Shown piece by piece: positions 1 through 10,672 of a DNA stretch of 64,000 nucleotides; positions within the stretch are counted from its first letter, which is position 1, and each line of letters opens with the position of its first letter. The notes beneath the pieces are model-generated. The model ran no database searches and was not told the DNA's origin. It was given only the letters and a program-made list of their open reading frames with translations. The stretch covers positions 744,001-808,000 of the forward strand of contig NZ_JAFKOJ010000001.1 in NCBI RefSeq assembly GCF_017303275.1, written 5' to 3'. Source of the stretch: Bacillus sp. NTK034. GTDB lineage: Bacteria > Bacillota > Bacilli > Bacillales > Cytobacillaceae. Position numbers and translations under genes: made by a program.

Positions 1-121
1 GCAAATAGAAGATTTCATCGAAAGAGCACTGGGCAGCCATGACATAATTTCAAATCCAAGTCTTGATGAGATCCAGGAAACAGATTTGGAAACGAGGAAA
101 TATGTTAACTCGCTTCTATAA
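1..121 (+). CDS. dxr: 1-deoxy-D-xylulose 5-phosphate reductoisomerase, C-terminal fragment
   Basis: Only the last 39 codons are inside the window, read in frame from base 2 to a TAA at 119-121. The peptide has the tail typical of Bacillus Dxr (NPSLDEIQETD followed by ETRKYVNSLL). Dxr makes 2-C-methyl-D-erythritol 4-phosphate, the committed step of the MEP isoprenoid pathway, in the cytoplasm using NADPH. In Bacillus it lies directly upstream of rasP and proS, as here. The assignment rests on the short tail plus conserved neighbours; the catalytic domains are outside the window. Confidence 0.85.
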   Translation, partial: QIEDFIERALGSHDIISNPSLDEIQETDLETRKYVNSLL

Positions 122-214
122 GCTTGCGTTCAAGTGCAGAATGGTGGAAGCAGTATAAAATCATTAACACTCACCAGCGCATTTGAACGACCTCTAAAAA
201 AAGGTGGTTAAAAC

Positions 215-1477
215 TTGAGTACAGTAATAGCCTTTATTGTTATTTTCGGGGCACTGGTATTTTTCCATGAACTGGGACATTTAATATTTGCAAAAAGAGC
301 AGGAATTCTCTGCCGGGAGTTCGCTATTGGGTTCGGCCCTAAAGTGTTTTCCTTTAAAAAAGATGAAACAGTTTATACGATTCGTCTATTGCCGATAGGC
401 GGGTTTGTGCGCATGGCCGGGGAAGATCCCGAGATGGTGGAAATTAAACCGGGATACCGCATTGGCCTGATCCTTGATGACAACGAGGAAGTAAGCAAAA
501 TTATATTAAACAATAAAGAAAAATATCCAGATGCAAGAATAGTTGAAGTTGAGGATGCTGACATTGAGCATGACCTTGAAATAAAAGGATATGTTGAGGG
601 TGAAGAGGAAGAGTCAATCCAGATCTTTAAAATCAGCCGTTCAGCGGTGCTGGTAGAGGATGGAACAGAGACGCTCATTGCCCCTTATGACCGTCAATTT
701 GCATCAAAGACATTAGGCCAGAGAACAATGGCGATTTTCGCAGGCCCTATGATGAATTTTGTTCTTGCCTTTATCGTTTTTGTTCTAATAGCCTTACTTC
801 AGGGTATTCCGACTAATGAACCTGCGTTGGGCAAGCTGACCCCTGATGGTGCAGCTTATGAAGCCGGGCTTAAGGAAGGCGATTTGGTTCAAAGTGTTGA
901 TGGAGCAGAAATTTCAAGCTGGTCAGATGTGGTGGAAATCATTAGACAGAATCCAAGTGAAGAATTGGAGTTTTTAGTGGAAAGAAACGGCCAGGAATAT
1001 ACAATACCGGTTACTCCGAAGGTTCAGGATGTTGAAGGCGAAAAGATTGGAATCATTGGCGTATATAGTCCAATGGAGAAATCACCTTTAAAGGCCATAA
1101 CATATGGAGCCAAGGAAACCTATTTCTGGACTAAAGAGATTTTTGTCATGCTAGGCAAGCTTGTCACTGGACAGTTTTCCATTGATGCATTATCTGGTCC
1201 GGTAGGAATCTATGTTTCAACAGATACAGTAGCCAAATCAGGCATATATTACTTAATGAAATGGGCAGGCATCCTAAGTATAAATCTGGGAATTATGAAC
1301 CTGCTTCCAATTCCGGCTCTCGATGGCGGAAGATTAATGTTCTTTGCTGTTGAAGCTGTAAGAGGGAAGCCAATTGACCGCCATAAAGAGGGGATGGTCC
1401 ACTTTATTGGGTTTGCCCTTTTAATGCTATTAATGCTCGTGGTCACTTGGAATGATATTCAGAGATTTTTCCTGTAA
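215..1477 (+). CDS. rasP: RIP metalloprotease RasP/RseP (site-2 protease)
   Basis: A 420-residue intramembrane zinc protease of the S2P family, the same length as B. subtilis RasP. It cleaves membrane-bound anti-sigma factors such as RsiW after site-1 cutting, clears signal-peptide remnants and acts on FtsL. The zinc motif HELGH is at residues 18-22 inside the first membrane segment, a PDZ domain follows from about residue 200 to 280, and the third zinc ligand motif LDG is at 369-371 before the last membrane helix. The start is TTG behind a GGTGG ribosome site. An acidic insert at about residues 75-140 is soluble. It sits between dxr and proS as in other Bacillus species. Confidence 0.95.
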   Translation: MSTVIAFIVIFGALVFFHELGHLIFAKRAGILCREFAIGFGPKVFSFKKDETVYTIRLLPIGGFVRMAGEDPEMVEIKPGYRIGLILDDNEEVSKIILNNKEKYPDARIVEVEDADIEHDLEIKGYVEGEEEESIQIFKISRSAVLVEDGTETLIAPYDRQFASKTLGQRTMAIFAGPMMNFVLAFIVFVLIALLQGIPTNEPALGKLTPDGAAYEAGLKEGDLVQSVDGAEISSWSDVVEIIRQNPSEELEFLVERNGQEYTIPVTPKVQDVEGEKIGIIGVYSPMEKSPLKAITYGAKETYFWTKEIFVMLGKLVTGQFSIDALSGPVGIYVSTDTVAKSGIYYLMKWAGILSINLGIMNLLPIPALDGGRLMFFAVEAVRGKPIDRHKEGMVHFIGFALLMLLMLVVTWNDIQRFFL

Positions 1478-1500
1478 AAACTTAGAAGAGCTGCATGAAG

Positions 1501-1573
1501 AAGAAGGGTGAGGGCTCAGGTCTTTAGGAAGCTAATAGCTTTTTCTGAAGACCGGGAGACCCTTCTTTTGTTT
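1501..1573 (+). terminator. Long rod-like hairpin between rasP and proS
   Basis: A perfect 9-bp outer stem (1501-1509 with 1559-1567) encloses a CTC/GAG pair, a 6-bp GGTCTT/AAGACC stem (1519-1524 with 1548-1553) and an apical AAGCT/AGCTT stem. A T-rich tract follows. It looks like an intrinsic terminator or attenuator, or a small palindromic repeat. I see no T-box sequence (no TGGNACCGCG), so proline-tRNA sensing is not supported. Confidence 0.5.
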
Positions 1574-1616
1574 AGAAAGCAGTTTCAATACATATTTTTA
1601 ATTGAGGTGCAAATAA

Positions 1617-3320
1617 ATGAAACAGAGCATGATGCTTATTCCTACATTAAAAGAAGTGCCTGCAGATGCGGAAACAAGAAGCCACCAATTATTGCTTAGG
1701 GCTGGTTTTATCCGCCAGAACGCAAGCGGAATTTATAGCTATATGCCTTTAGCGAAAAAAGTTCTGCAAAAGGCTGAAGCGATAATCAGGGAAGAAATGG
1801 ATAATGCAGGGGCTGCCGAGCTTCTGATGCCAGCTCTTCAGCAGGCTGAACTATGGCAGGAATCCGGGCGCTGGTATACATATGGACCTGAACTGATGAG
1901 AATGAAGGATCGCCATGAGCGGGAATTTGCTTTGGGTGCCACTCATGAAGAAGTGATTACCAGCCTGGTTCGTGATGCCGTAAAATCATATAAGAAATTA
2001 CCATTGGCTCTTTATCAGATTCAGACCAAGTTCCGGGATGAGAAGCGTCCTCGCTTTGGGCTTCTTCGCGGGCGTGAGTTTATCATGAAGGATGCTTATT
2101 CATTTCACTCAAATCAAGGGAGCCTTGATGAAATGTATAATAAACTTTATACAGCTTATTCCAATGTGTTCAGACGTTTCGGCCTGAATTTCAGAGCTGT
2201 CATTGCTGACTCGGGTGCAATGGGCGGTAAAGATACACATGAGTTCATGGTTCTTTCGGAAGTTGGAGAAGATACGATTGCTTATTCAGATACTTCCGAC
2301 TATGCAGCCAATATTGAAATGGCCCCAGTGCTTGCACAATACTCAAAGAGCAATGAGGAACCTGAGGAACTGGAAAAGGCAGCGACAGAAAACCAGAAAT
2401 CAATTGAAGAAGTTTCGGCTTTCCTAAACGTTGCTAAAGAGCAGTGCATAAAGACGCTTCTTTTTAAGGCTGATGAAAAATATGTTCTTGTTCTTGTCCG
2501 CGGCGACCATGAAGTAAATGACATCAAGCTTAAAAATCTGCTTGAGGCCTCTGCCGTGGAGCTTGCCGATGCCGGAGAGACGAAGCAAATTCTCGGCTGT
2601 GCAGTTGGTTCTTTGGGACCTATTGGAGTGAAGGATATTGATATTATTGCAGACCATGCAGTGGAAGCTATTGTGAATGGTGTATGCGGCGCCAATGAAG
2701 AAGGAATTCATTATGTCAATGCTAATCCAGAGCGTGATTTTAGTGTAACCCAATATGCAGATCTTCGTTTCATTCAAAAGGGCGACCCTTCACCAGATGG
2801 ACAAGGAACGATTCAATTTGCAAAAGGAATTGAAGTTGGACATATCTTCAAGCTGGGAACTCGCTATAGTGAAGCAATGGAAGCGGCTTATTTAGATGAA
2901 AATGGCAGAACACAGCCAATGATTATGGGCTGCTATGGCATCGGAGTTTCCCGCACTATGGCTGCAGTTGCCGAACAGTTCAACGATGAGAATGGCTTTA
3001 TATGGCCGCGCTCACTGTCTCCATTCGACTTGCATCTCATCCCTATTAACATGAAGGACGAAGCTCAGGCTGCAGTTGCTGAAGAATTATATACAATGCT
3101 AAAGAGGGATCGCTATGAAGTATTACTGGATGACCGTCAGGAACGTCCCGGTGTCAAATTTGCAGATTCCGACCTTATCGGTTTGCCAATCCGCATAACT
3201 GTCGGCAAAAAAGCTTCAGAAGGCATCGTCGAAGTGAAAGTTAGAAAAACAGGTGAAATGCAGGAAATTCACAAAGATCAGCTTGCAAATAAAATCGCTG
3301 AAATGATGTCTGCACTATAA
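1617..3320 (+). CDS. proS: Prolyl-tRNA synthetase, bacterial type with editing insert
   Basis: Charges tRNA-Pro with proline and edits mischarged Ala-tRNA-Pro. The 567-residue protein is the full length of the bacterial-type class II enzyme (B. subtilis about 564). The N-terminal catalytic core carries motif 2 near [19 protein letters not shown] and motif 3 at [11 protein letters not shown]. Between them, about residues 230-390, is the YbaK-like INS editing domain, and an anticodon-binding domain forms the C-terminus. The start ATG at 1617 follows GAGGTGC at normal spacing. The gene is separated from rasP by the hairpin at 1501-1573 and ends at its own terminator. Some upstream in-frame sequence in other frames is not coding. 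Confidence 0.96.
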   Translation: MKQSMMLIPTLKEVPADAETRSHQLLLRAGFIRQNASGIYSYMPLAKKVLQKAEAIIREEMDNAGAAELLMPALQQAELWQESGRWYTYGPELMRMKDRHEREFALGATHEEVITSLVRDAVKSYKKLPLALYQIQTKFRDEKRPRFGLLRGREFIMKDAYSFHSNQGSLDEMYNKLYTAYSNVFRRFGLNFRAVIADSGAMGGKDTHEFMVLSEVGEDTIAYSDTSDYAANIEMAPVLAQYSKSNEEPEELEKAATENQKSIEEVSAFLNVAKEQCIKTLLFKADEKYVLVLVRGDHEVNDIKLKNLLEASAVELADAGETKQILGCAVGSLGPIGVKDIDIIADHAVEAIVNGVCGANEEGIHYVNANPERDFSVTQYADLRFIQKGDPSPDGQGTIQFAKGIEVGHIFKLGTRYSEAMEAAYLDENGRTQPMIMGCYGIGVSRTMAAVAEQFNDENGFIWPRSLSPFDLHLIPINMKDEAQAAVAEELYTMLKRDRYEVLLDDRQERPGVKFADSDLIGLPIRITVGKKASEGIVEVKVRKTGEMQEIHKDQLANKIAEMMSAL

Positions 3321-3352
3321 AAATATGGGCAGTGTTCCTTTTGATTTAGAGG

Positions 3353-3386
3353 AAAAAACGGGTTCCAAAATGGAATCCGTTTTTTC
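3353..3386 (+). terminator. Intrinsic terminator of proS
   Basis: A-run plus CGGGTTCC pairs across a four-base loop with GGAATCCG followed by six T, giving a 14-bp stem with one wobble and a U-tract. Confidence 0.85.
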
Positions 3387-3492
3387 AATCACTATCTGAT
3401 TCGATATGTTATAATTAAGTCCGTCTGTCTATTTTCTAAATTGTGATAGAGTTTGCTCTGTTTTTGAACGGTGAAACTTAATTTTATACTGA

Positions 3493-3676
3493 GTTGATTG
3501 TAGCGGAGGGCACTTGATCCTCGAAAATGCATCCACATTTTCTTCGTGCGGTGTTGATTCTTGGAAGTTTATTCAATGTCCTTCGGGAAGTGAGGGATGT
3601 GAGAGACCCCGCAGGCGAAGCCGAGGAGGCTCTCATCTTTCCCCGCGGAAAGCAAGTGCCTGAGGCGGAAATCAAC
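3493..3676. repeat. Bacillaceae intergenic palindromic repeat (type 1)
   Basis: Near-perfect terminal inverted repeats, 3493-3516 against 3653-3676 (GTTGATT...GCACTTG against CAAGTGC...AATCAAC). The right half has the GACCCCGCAGGCGAAGCCGAGG core and a GAGAG/CTCTC hairpin that I recall from a very abundant Bacillaceae intergenic repeat. The left half departs from that consensus between about 3517 and 3595, so this copy may be diverged or rearranged. It carries no gene and looks MITE-like, though no transposase is nearby. Confidence 0.7.
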
Positions 3677-3753
3677 GGGCAGAATTCATAAGCAAAAACA
3701 ACTTTAAATAATAGAAGTGTAAAAACTAAGTTTATAAGATGGGAGAGAGAAAG

Positions 3754-6700
3754 ATGAGCGAACCTTCTAGATTTCAGCTCTTGCTCCAGCAGATGCAGCT
3801 AACTGAAGATGCCTTTGTGCAGCACTTTCATGATGCCCAGATCGAAAGGGTCATAGTCGAGAGACAGTCACGGAAATGGCATTTTTATTTTGCTTTTCCA
3901 AAGATTGTGCCTTGCAGTGTATATAGCCGCTTCACAGATCAGCTGGAAAAGACATTTTCCCATATCGCAGAAATTTCTTACAGCATAACTGTGAAGAATC
4001 AGGACTTTACTGAAAAGCTTGTACTTGAATACTGGCACAACTGCATCAGAGAAATGGATGGCATGGCGCCGCCTCTCATAAAGCTTTTGAATGAACAGGT
4101 TCCATCTGTACAGGGGAACAAAATTATTATTAAGGTCCGAAATGAATTGGAAGGATTGTCTATCAAAAAGAAGTATGCCGGCACTATTTCAGATGTTTTT
4201 CAAGTATTTGGCTTTCCGGCCTTAACAGTTGATACAGAATTATCTTCAGAAGGTTCCAATGAAGAATATGAAAAATTCATGGAGGCCAAACGCAAAGAAG
4301 ACCAGGAGCGCGGTCTTCAGGCTGCAATCGAGATGCAGAAGAAAGAGGCCGAAGCAGAATCAGCAGATTCTTCAGCACCGCAGGGGCCGCTTACAATTGG
4401 TCTTACCATTAAAGACGATTCAGATTACCGCAAATTGATTGATATCGTTGATGAAGAGCGCCGAATAGCCGTTGAAGGCTATGTATTTGCTGCTGAAACA
4501 AGAGAGCTCCGAAGCGGCCGGACACTCTTAACTTTCAAAATTACTGATTATACCAGTTCCATTCTTGTAAAAATGTTCTCGCGGGACAAAGAGGATGCTG
4601 CGTTATTTCAGCATGTTCAAAAAGGGATGTGGCTAAAGGTCCGGGGCAGCATACAAAACGATACATTTGTCCGCGACCTGGTAATGATCGGGAACGATAT
4701 CAATGAAATTAAACCTATTCAACGACAGGATACATCGCCTGCTGATGAAAAAAGGGTTGAACTTCATCTTCATACACCGATGAGCCAAATGGATGCAGTT
4801 TCATCTGTCAGTGCACTGGTTTCACAGGCGAAAAAGTGGGGACATAAAGCTGTTGCCATTACAGACCATGCTGTTGCTCAATCATTCCCTGAAGCCTATG
4901 GTGCCGGGAAGAAGAATGATATAAAGATTTTATACGGAATCGAAGCGAACCTTGTGGATGACGGTGTGCCGATTGCCTATAATGATGCGCATCGCAGGCT
5001 CACTGAAGATACTTATGTTGTATTTGACGTAGAGACAACCGGCTTATCAGCTGTATATGATACGATCATTGAGCTTGCTGCAGTTAAGATTCATGATGGG
5101 GAAATCATTGATCGGTTTGAATCCTTTGCCAACCCTCATCACCCACTGTCGGCAACAACGATCAATCTGACTGGAATCACAGATGATTTGGTGGAGAATG
5201 CACCGGAAGTGGAAGAGGTCCTAAAGAAGTTCCATGAATGGACAGGAGATGCTGTTTTAGTAGCCCATAATGCTTCCTTTGACATGGGTTTCCTAAATGT
5301 CGGCTATAAAAAAATGGGCATAGGCAAAGCGCCTAACCCTGTTATTGATACTCTTGAACTCGCACGCTTTTTATATCCGGACATGAAAAATCACCGTCTG
5401 AATACGCTGGCCAAAAAATTTGATGTTGAACTCACCCAGCATCACCGTGCCATATATGACGCGGAAGCTACGGGTTATCTGCTTCTTAAAATGCTTAAGG
5501 GTGCAGAAGAAAAAGGGATCGAATATCATGATCAATTCAATGATAATATGGGACAGGGAAATGCCTATCAGCGGGCAAGGCCGGCGCATTGCACCCTGCT
5601 TGCACAGACAGAAGAAGGCCTGAAAAATATCTTTAAACTCGTATCCATATCGCATCTTGAATACTTTTACAGAGTGCCGCGCATTCCTAGGTCAGTCCTG
5701 CAAAAGCATCGTGAAGGAATTCTGGTTGGATCGGGATGCGACAAAGGCGAAGTTTTTGAAGGCATGATGCAGAAATCTCCAGATGAAGTGGAAGATACAG
5801 CACAATTCTATGATTATCTTGAAGTGCACCCAAAAGCCGTCTATGCACACCTTTTGGAGCTTGAACTTGTAAGAGATGAAAAAGCGCTGGAAGAGATTAT
5901 CGGCAATATTGTAAAACTGGGAGATAAACTTGATCTGCCGGTAGTCGCAACCGGCAATGTACACTACCTGAATCCCAATGATAAAATTTACCGGAAAATC
6001 CTTGTTAATTCACAGGGGGGCGCAAATCCTCTAAATCGCCATCAGCTCCCGGATGTTCACTTCAGGACTACCAATGAAATGCTTGACGCTTTTTCATTCC
6101 TTGGCAAAGAAAAAGCGAAGGAAATTGTGGTAGAGAATTCGAATAAAATAGCGGATATGATTGAAGAAATTAAGCCGATAAAAGATGATTTGTATACGCC
6201 GAAAATTGAAGGCGCAGATGAAGAAATGCGCAGCATGAGTTACGGAATGGCAAAAAAAATATATGGTGATCCGCTTCCAGAGATCGTTGAAGCCCGCCTT
6301 GAAAAAGAACTTAAGAGTATTATCGGCCATGGGTTCGCGGTGATCTATCTGATCTCCCATAAGCTTGTAAAAAAATCACTGGATGATGGCTATCTTGTTG
6401 GTTCCCGTGGTTCAGTCGGCTCTTCTTTTGTTGCGACGATGACTGAAATAACTGAAGTAAATCCGCTTCCTCCGCATTACGTTTGCCCGGAATGCAAGAC
6501 ATCCGAGTTTTTCAATGATGGATCAGTTGGCTCCGGTTTCGACCTGCCTGATAAAGACTGCACGAACTGTGGAGCAAAATATAAAAAAGATGGACATGAT
6601 ATCCCGTTCGAAACCTTCCTTGGTTTCAAGGGAGATAAGGTTCCCGATATTGACTTGAACTTTTCAGGGGAATACCAGCCGAAGGCACATAACTACACAA

Positions 6701-8064
6701 AGGTGCTATTCGGGGAGGATTATGTATACCGTGCAGGAACAATTGGTACTGTGGCAGACAAAACAGCTTATGGTTACGTCAAAGCATACCAGCAGGATAA
6801 TAATCTTCAAATAAGAGGTGCCGAAATTGACAGGCTGGCTTCGGGCTGCACAGGGGTAAAGCGGACAACCGGACAGCACCCGGGCGGTATTATTGTTGTG
6901 CCGGATTACATGGATATTTATGATTTTTCGCCAATTCAGTTCCCAGCTGACGACCGGAATTCTGAATGGAAAACGACTCATTTTGACTTCCATTCAATTC
7001 ATGATAATCTATTAAAACTCGATATACTGGGGCACGATGATCCCACCGTCATCAGGATGCTCCAGGATCTTAGCGGAATTGATCCAAAAACGATTCCGAC
7101 AGATGACCCTGAAGTAATGAAAATCTTTAGCGGGCCGGAATCGCTTGGTGTGACAGAAGAGCAAATCATGTGTAAAACCGGAACACTTGGCATACCTGAA
7201 TTTGGTACGCGATTTGTCCGCCAGATGCTTGAAGATACAAAGCCGACAACTTTCTCAGAACTTGTCCAGATTTCTGGTCTTTCTCATGGTACGGATGTTT
7301 GGCTCGGAAATGCCCAGGAATTGATCCATAATAATATTTGTAACTTAAGTGAAGTAATCGGGTGCCGTGATGATATTATGGTTTATTTAATCTATCAGGG
7401 TCTTGAGCCTGCCTTTGCTTTTAAAATTATGGAATCGGTCCGTAAGGGTAAAGGCCTGAGCGATGATATGGAAGCGGAAATGAGAAAGAATGAAGTGCCG
7501 GAATGGTATATTGATTCCTGCAAAAAGATTAAATACATGTTCCCTAAAGCCCATGCGGCTGCATACGTTTTAATGGCTGTCCGTATTGCGTACTTTAAAG
7601 TGCACCATCCGCTTCTTTACTATGCAGCATATTTCACTGTCCGCGCAGAGGACTTTGACGTTGATGCCATGGTTAAAGGATCCCAGGCGATACGTGCGCG
7701 CATCGAAGAAATCAATGCAAAGGGACTTGATGCCTCGACGAAAGAAAAAAATCTATTAACAGTGATGGAGCTGGCTTTGGAAATGAACGAAAGGGGCTTT
7801 AACTTCCAAAAGGTGGACTTATATCGCTCAAGCGCAAATGAGTTTATCATTGAAGGGAATTCTTTGATCCCGCCGTTTAATTCCATTCCGGGATTGGGTA
7901 CAAACGCTGCATTCAATATTGTTAAAGCAAGAGAAGAAGGAGAATTCCTATCCAAAGAAGATCTGCAGCAGCGCGGAAAAGTGTCCAAAACAATTATCGA
8001 GTATCTGGATAACCACGGCTGCCTGGAATCCCTTCCTGAACAAAATCAGCTTTCTCTATTCTAA
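3754..8064 (+). CDS. polC: DNA polymerase III, PolC-type alpha subunit
   Basis: The main replicative polymerase of low-GC Gram-positives, 1436 residues from the chosen start (B. subtilis 1437). Domains in order: N-terminal tau/other-contact region, OB fold at about 230-330, PHP domain beginning with [14 protein letters not shown] that is split by a DEDDh proofreading exonuclease ([13 protein letters not shown], about residue 420), a C4 zinc motif (CPEC...CTNC) near 910-945, and the polymerase core with the catalytic PDIDLNF motif and [14 protein letters not shown] blocks. I chose ATG 3754 because GGGAGAG lies at correct spacing before it; the ATG at 3739 has that same sequence inside its own codons. 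It ends in the beta-clamp binding motif QLSLF. Confidence 0.97.
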   Translation: MSEPSRFQLLLQQMQLTEDAFVQHFHDAQIERVIVERQSRKWHFYFAFPKIVPCSVYSRFTDQLEKTFSHIAEISYSITVKNQDFTEKLVLEYWHNCIREMDGMAPPLIKLLNEQVPSVQGNKIIIKVRNELEGLSIKKKYAGTISDVFQVFGFPALTVDTELSSEGSNEEYEKFMEAKRKEDQERGLQAAIEMQKKEAEAESADSSAPQGPLTIGLTIKDDSDYRKLIDIVDEERRIAVEGYVFAAETRELRSGRTLLTFKITDYTSSILVKMFSRDKEDAALFQHVQKGMWLKVRGSIQNDTFVRDLVMIGNDINEIKPIQRQDTSPADEKRVELHLHTPMSQMDAVSSVSALVSQAKKWGHKAVAITDHAVAQSFPEAYGAGKKNDIKILYGIEANLVDDGVPIAYNDAHRRLTEDTYVVFDVETTGLSAVYDTIIELAAVKIHDGEIIDRFESFANPHHPLSATTINLTGITDDLVENAPEVEEVLKKFHEWTGDAVLVAHNASFDMGFLNVGYKKMGIGKAPNPVIDTLELARFLYPDMKNHRLNTLAKKFDVELTQHHRAIYDAEATGYLLLKMLKGAEEKGIEYHDQFNDNMGQGNAYQRARPAHCTLLAQTEEGLKNIFKLVSISHLEYFYRVPRIPRSVLQKHREGILVGSGCDKGEVFEGMMQKSPDEVEDTAQFYDYLEVHPKAVYAHLLELELVRDEKALEEIIGNIVKLGDKLDLPVVATGNVHYLNPNDKIYRKILVNSQGGANPLNRHQLPDVHFRTTNEMLDAFSFLGKEKAKEIVVENSNKIADMIEEIKPIKDDLYTPKIEGADEEMRSMSYGMAKKIYGDPLPEIVEARLEKELKSIIGHGFAVIYLISHKLVKKSLDDGYLVGSRGSVGSSFVATMTEITEVNPLPPHYVCPECKTSEFFNDGSVGSGFDLPDKDCTNCGAKYKKDGHDIPFETFLGFKGDKVPDIDLNFSGEYQPKAHNYTKVLFGEDYVYRAGTIGTVADKTAYGYVKAYQQDNNLQIRGAEIDRLASGCTGVKRTTGQHPGGIIVVPDYMDIYDFSPIQFPADDRNSEWKTTHFDFHSIHDNLLKLDILGHDDPTVIRMLQDLSGIDPKTIPTDDPEVMKIFSGPESLGVTEEQIMCKTGTLGIPEFGTRFVRQMLEDTKPTTFSELVQISGLSHGTDVWLGNAQELIHNNICNLSEVIGCRDDIMVYLIYQGLEPAFAFKIMESVRKGKGLSDDMEAEMRKNEVPEWYIDSCKKIKYMFPKAHAAAYVLMAVRIAYFKVHHPLLYYAAYFTVRAEDFDVDAMVKGSQAIRARIEEINAKGLDASTKEKNLLTVMELALEMNERGFNFQKVDLYRSSANEFIIEGNSLIPPFNSIPGLGTNAAFNIVKAREEGEFLSKEDLQQRGKVSKTIIEYLDNHGCLESLPEQNQLSLF

Positions 8065-8113
8065 AAAGAGTGCAGGCATATGTTCCAAACCCTTCTGCTG
8101 ACAGCTATTCCAT

Positions 8114-8142
8114 TTGCATAAAAAAATTGGTTATGGTATAGT
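8114..8142 (+). promoter_or_regulatory. SigA promoter of the rimP-nusA operon
   Basis: TTGCAT at 8114-8119, a 17-base spacer, and TATAGT at 8137-8142. It lies in the polC-rimP gap and would start transcription near 8149, just before the leader hairpin. Confidence 0.75.
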
Positions 8143-8178
8143 TTTATTGGAAATACTAAGAATAACTCTCGCAAAAGG

Positions 8179-8201
8179 AAGAGTGGGGCAACCCACTCTT
8201 T
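8179..8201 (+). promoter_or_regulatory. rimP leader hairpin
   Basis: AAGAGTGGG pairs with CCCACTCTT across a GCAA tetraloop-like turn. It sits about 30 bases into the predicted transcript and 135 bases before rimP. There is only a short T-run after it, so it could be a weak attenuator, a 5'-stabilising hairpin or a protein site. The equivalent B. subtilis operon also has a leader hairpin as I recall it. Confidence 0.5.
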
Positions 8202-8334
8202 CGTGTTGTGTACGGTTTTTTCCTTATATCGGATCTATGTTAAAACTATATGTTAATTAAAGTTTAGCAGGGCCAATATCTAATTTATTAGTGTAAAACA
8301 AGAGCTAAGAATCCAGTAAAAAGGAGGGAAATGA

Positions 8335-8802
8335 ATGAGCAAAGTGACTGAAACGGTGGAACAACTGGTCACCCCTATTGTGGATGAACTTAATTTAGAA
8401 TTAGTCGACATTGAATATGTAAAAGAAGGGAAAGACTGGTTCCTTCGCGTATTTATTGATAAAGAAACAGGCGTTGATATCGAGGAATGCGGAATGGTCA
8501 GTGAAAAGCTAAGCGAAAAGCTTGATGCTGAAGATCCGATTCCATACAACTATTTCTTGGAAGTTTCATCGCCGGGAGCTGAACGCCCTCTAAAGAAAGA
8601 CAGTGATTTTGTTAAAGCAGTCGGCAAGAATGTTTTCGTTAAAACATACGAACCGATTGATGGAGAAAAGACGTTCGAAGGTGTGTTAACCCAATTTGAC
8701 GGGGAGACCGTTACGGTTGAAGTGAAAATCAAAACAAGGAAGAAAAGAATCGAAATTCCTTATGAAAAGGTAGCGAATGCCCGTTTAGCTGTTGTTTTCT
8801 AA
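8335..8802 (+). CDS. rimP: Ribosome maturation factor RimP
   Basis: A 155-residue 30S assembly factor that helps S12 and neighbouring proteins load during late maturation. The sequence shows the two-domain RimP fold: an N-terminal alpha/beta domain ([12 protein letters not shown]...[10 protein letters not shown], then [13 protein letters not shown] [11 protein letters not shown]) and a C-terminal SH3-like barrel ([16 protein letters not shown]). Start ATG 8335 follows AAGGAGGG. It is the first gene of the operon and precedes nusA by about 90 bases, the usual Bacillus order, so its level is tied to transcription and initiation factors. Confidence 0.95.
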   Translation: MSKVTETVEQLVTPIVDELNLELVDIEYVKEGKDWFLRVFIDKETGVDIEECGMVSEKLSEKLDAEDPIPYNYFLEVSSPGAERPLKKDSDFVKAVGKNVFVKTYEPIDGEKTFEGVLTQFDGETVTVEVKIKTRKKRIEIPYEKVANARLAVVF

Positions 8803-8894
8803 TGACAGCTGATTGCGGGCTTGCTTATTAATATAAGCAATTGCTACTCAGTGTTGATCATTTGATAAGAGAAATAAAGGGGGATATAAATCTC

Positions 8895-10052
8895 ATGAGC
8901 AGTGAACTTTTGGATGCTCTGACATTGCTTGAGAAAGAAAAAGGCATTTCTCGCGATGTGATTATCGAAGCAATTGAAGCTGCATTGGTGTCAGCCTACC
9001 GCAGAAACTTTAACCAGGCACAGAATGTGCGCATTGATTTAAACCTAGGAAACGGAACGATGAGAGTCTTTGCACGCAAAGATGTAGTGGATGAAGTATT
9101 TGATCCGCGTCTTGAAATCTCAGTTGAAGATGCTCAAAAGATCAACCCAAACTACCAGGTGGAAGATGTGGTTGAAATGGAAGTAACTCCTAAGGACTTT
9201 GGGCGCATCGCTGCCCAAACGGCCAAACAGGTTGTTACACAGCGTGTCCGTGAAGCGGAGAGAGGCATCATTTATTCTGAATTTATCGACCGTGAAGAAG
9301 ATATCATGACGGGAATTGTTCAGCGTACAGATCCTAAGTTCATCTATGTGAGCCTTGGAAAGATTGAAGCGATCCTTCCGGCAAACGAACAAATGCCAAA
9401 TGAGCGTTATCAGCCCCATGACCGCATTAAAGTCTTTATTACAAAAGTAGAAAAGACAACAAAAGGACCGCAAATTTTTGTCAGCAGAACACATCCTGGC
9501 CTGCTGAAGAGATTATTTGAAATTGAAGTGCCTGAAATTTATGATGGAACTGTTGAAATCAAATCCGTTGCCCGTGAAGCAGGGGACCGTTCTAAGATCT
9601 CCGTTCATTCAGACAATGAAGAAGTTGATCCGGTAGGTTCATGTGTAGGACCTAAGGGCACACGCGTACAGGCAGTAGTAAATGAGCTTAAGGGCGAAAA
9701 AATTGATATTGTAAAGTGGTCTTCTGATCCGGTGGTTTTCGTTGCCAATGCACTAAGTCCATCTAAGGTGCTTGACGTAATCGTAAATGAAGATGACAAA
9801 GCGACAACAGTTGTAGTTCCGGATTATCAGCTTTCCCTGGCAATCGGAAAGCGCGGCCAGAATGCAAGACTTGCAGCCAAGCTTACAGGCTGGAAAATTG
9901 ACATCAAATCAGAAACAGATGCCCGTGAAGCCGGAATTTACCCGCGGGATGAAACACTGTTGAACTTTGATAATGATGATTATGAAAACGAAGACTACGA
10001 AAATGAGGAAGACTTCGATTTTCAGGATGAACTTTTAGAGGGAAAAGAATAG
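8895..10052 (+). CDS. nusA: Transcription termination/antitermination factor NusA
   Basis: RNA polymerase-bound factor that promotes pausing and intrinsic termination. From ATG 8895 the product is 385 residues (B. subtilis 371). It has the N-terminal RNAP-binding domain, an S1 domain around residues 135-200 ([16 protein letters not shown]), and two KH domains ([14 protein letters not shown] and [19 protein letters not shown]). The C-terminus ends in a short acidic repeat ([12 protein letters not shown]) without the E. coli-type AR domains. ATG 8895 follows AAGGGGGAT; upstream in-frame codons from 8841 lack a ribosome site and family similarity. Confidence 0.95.
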   Translation: MSSELLDALTLLEKEKGISRDVIIEAIEAALVSAYRRNFNQAQNVRIDLNLGNGTMRVFARKDVVDEVFDPRLEISVEDAQKINPNYQVEDVVEMEVTPKDFGRIAAQTAKQVVTQRVREAERGIIYSEFIDREEDIMTGIVQRTDPKFIYVSLGKIEAILPANEQMPNERYQPHDRIKVFITKVEKTTKGPQIFVSRTHPGLLKRLFEIEVPEIYDGTVEIKSVAREAGDRSKISVHSDNEEVDPVGSCVGPKGTRVQAVVNELKGEKIDIVKWSSDPVVFVANALSPSKVLDVIVNEDDKATTVVVPDYQLSLAIGKRGQNARLAAKLTGWKIDIKSETDAREAGIYPRDETLLNFDNDDYENEDYENEEDFDFQDELLEGKE

Positions 10053-10069
10053 GGAAGAGGTGAATGATC

Positions 10070-10354
10070 GTGAACAATCGTAAAAAAGTTCCTTTGCGAA
10101 AATGTGTCGCTACCGGTGAAATGAGGCCGAAAAAAGAACTCGTTCGCATCGTTCGCTCCAAAGAAGGGGAAGTATCTGTAGACCCAACCGGTAAAAAATC
10201 AGGGCGCGGGGCTTATCTTTCCAAAGAAAAGGAAGCAGTTTTGTTAGCAAAGAAGAAGAATATCTTAGCCAATCATTTAGAAGTTTCCATTGATGAAGCT
10301 ATCTATGAAGAACTCTTGGAGTTAATAGAGAAGGAGAAACGGCAATCCAAATGA
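10070..10354 (+). CDS. rnpM: RNase P modulator RnpM (YlxR)
   Basis: Small basic RNA-binding protein (94 residues from this start) of the YlxR family, reported in B. subtilis to bind the RNase P RNA and modulate its activity. The signature block is [21 protein letters not shown], followed by [18 protein letters not shown] 10070 has AAGAGGTG at good spacing; ATG 10064 in the same frame is too close to that site. It lies between nusA and ylxQ, and its stop overlaps the ylxQ start (ATGA), implying translational coupling. Confidence 0.88.
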   Translation: MNNRKKVPLRKCVATGEMRPKKELVRIVRSKEGEVSVDPTGKKSGRGAYLSKEKEAVLLAKKKNILANHLEVSIDEAIYEELLELIEKEKRQSK

Positions 10355-10653
10355 ACTCAAATCAATGGATGTCATTGCTTGGCTTAGCCAATCGGGCACG
10401 GAAAATTACTTCGGGAGAAGAGCTTGCTGTTAAAGAGATCAGAAACGGTAAAGCAAAGCTTGTTTTGCTGTCTGCAGATGCATCCGCAAATACGGCAAAG
10501 AAAGTTACAGATAAATGTAAATCATTTGGGGTTCCTTATAAGCTGATTCAAAACCGGGAAATGCTCGGTAAGGCTATAGGGAAGGAAGCCCGCGTTGTTG
10601 TGGCAGTGTTAGATGCCGGATTTGCAAAAAAGCTGTTAACGTTGCTCGATTAA
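10351..10653 (+). CDS. ylxQ: L7Ae-family RNA-binding protein YlxQ
   Basis: A 100-residue member of the ribosomal L7Ae/L30e/S12e superfamily that recognises kink-turn RNA. Typical features are an N-terminal [16 protein letters not shown] block, a central [15 protein letters not shown] stretch and a hydrophobic C-terminal [11 protein letters not shown] strand. It overlaps the end of rnpM by four bases and precedes infB by about 20, the conserved Bacillus arrangement. A cellular role beyond k-turn binding is not established, so ribosome or RNase P association is inference from neighbours. Confidence 0.9.
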   Translation: MNSNQWMSLLGLANRARKITSGEELAVKEIRNGKAKLVLLSADASANTAKKVTDKCKSFGVPYKLIQNREMLGKAIGKEARVVVAVLDAGFAKKLLTLLD

Positions 10654-10672
10654 TACTAGCGGGGGTGAAAGT

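Larger units (their letters stand above)
3321..3753. other. Gene-free stretch between proS and polC
   Basis: It holds the proS terminator (3353-3386) and a palindromic repeat (3493-3676). A T-rich tract with a TATAAT-like ATAATT element near 3410 could be a promoter but I found no convincing -35. A 63-codon minus-strand frame over the repeat is a by-product of the repeat and should not be annotated as a gene. Confidence 0.6.

Noticed and set aside
1478..1616. T-box riboswitch before proS
   Set aside because: No specifier loop or TGGNACCGCG antiterminator sequence is present.
1508..1699. 63-codon plus-strand frame overlapping the proS start
   Set aside because: It runs through the rod-like hairpin and out of frame over proS, with no ribosome site or family likeness.
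3484..3675. 63-codon minus-strand frame over the repeat before polC
   Set aside because: It is a translation of the palindromic repeat, has no ribosome site and the same frame would appear at every copy.
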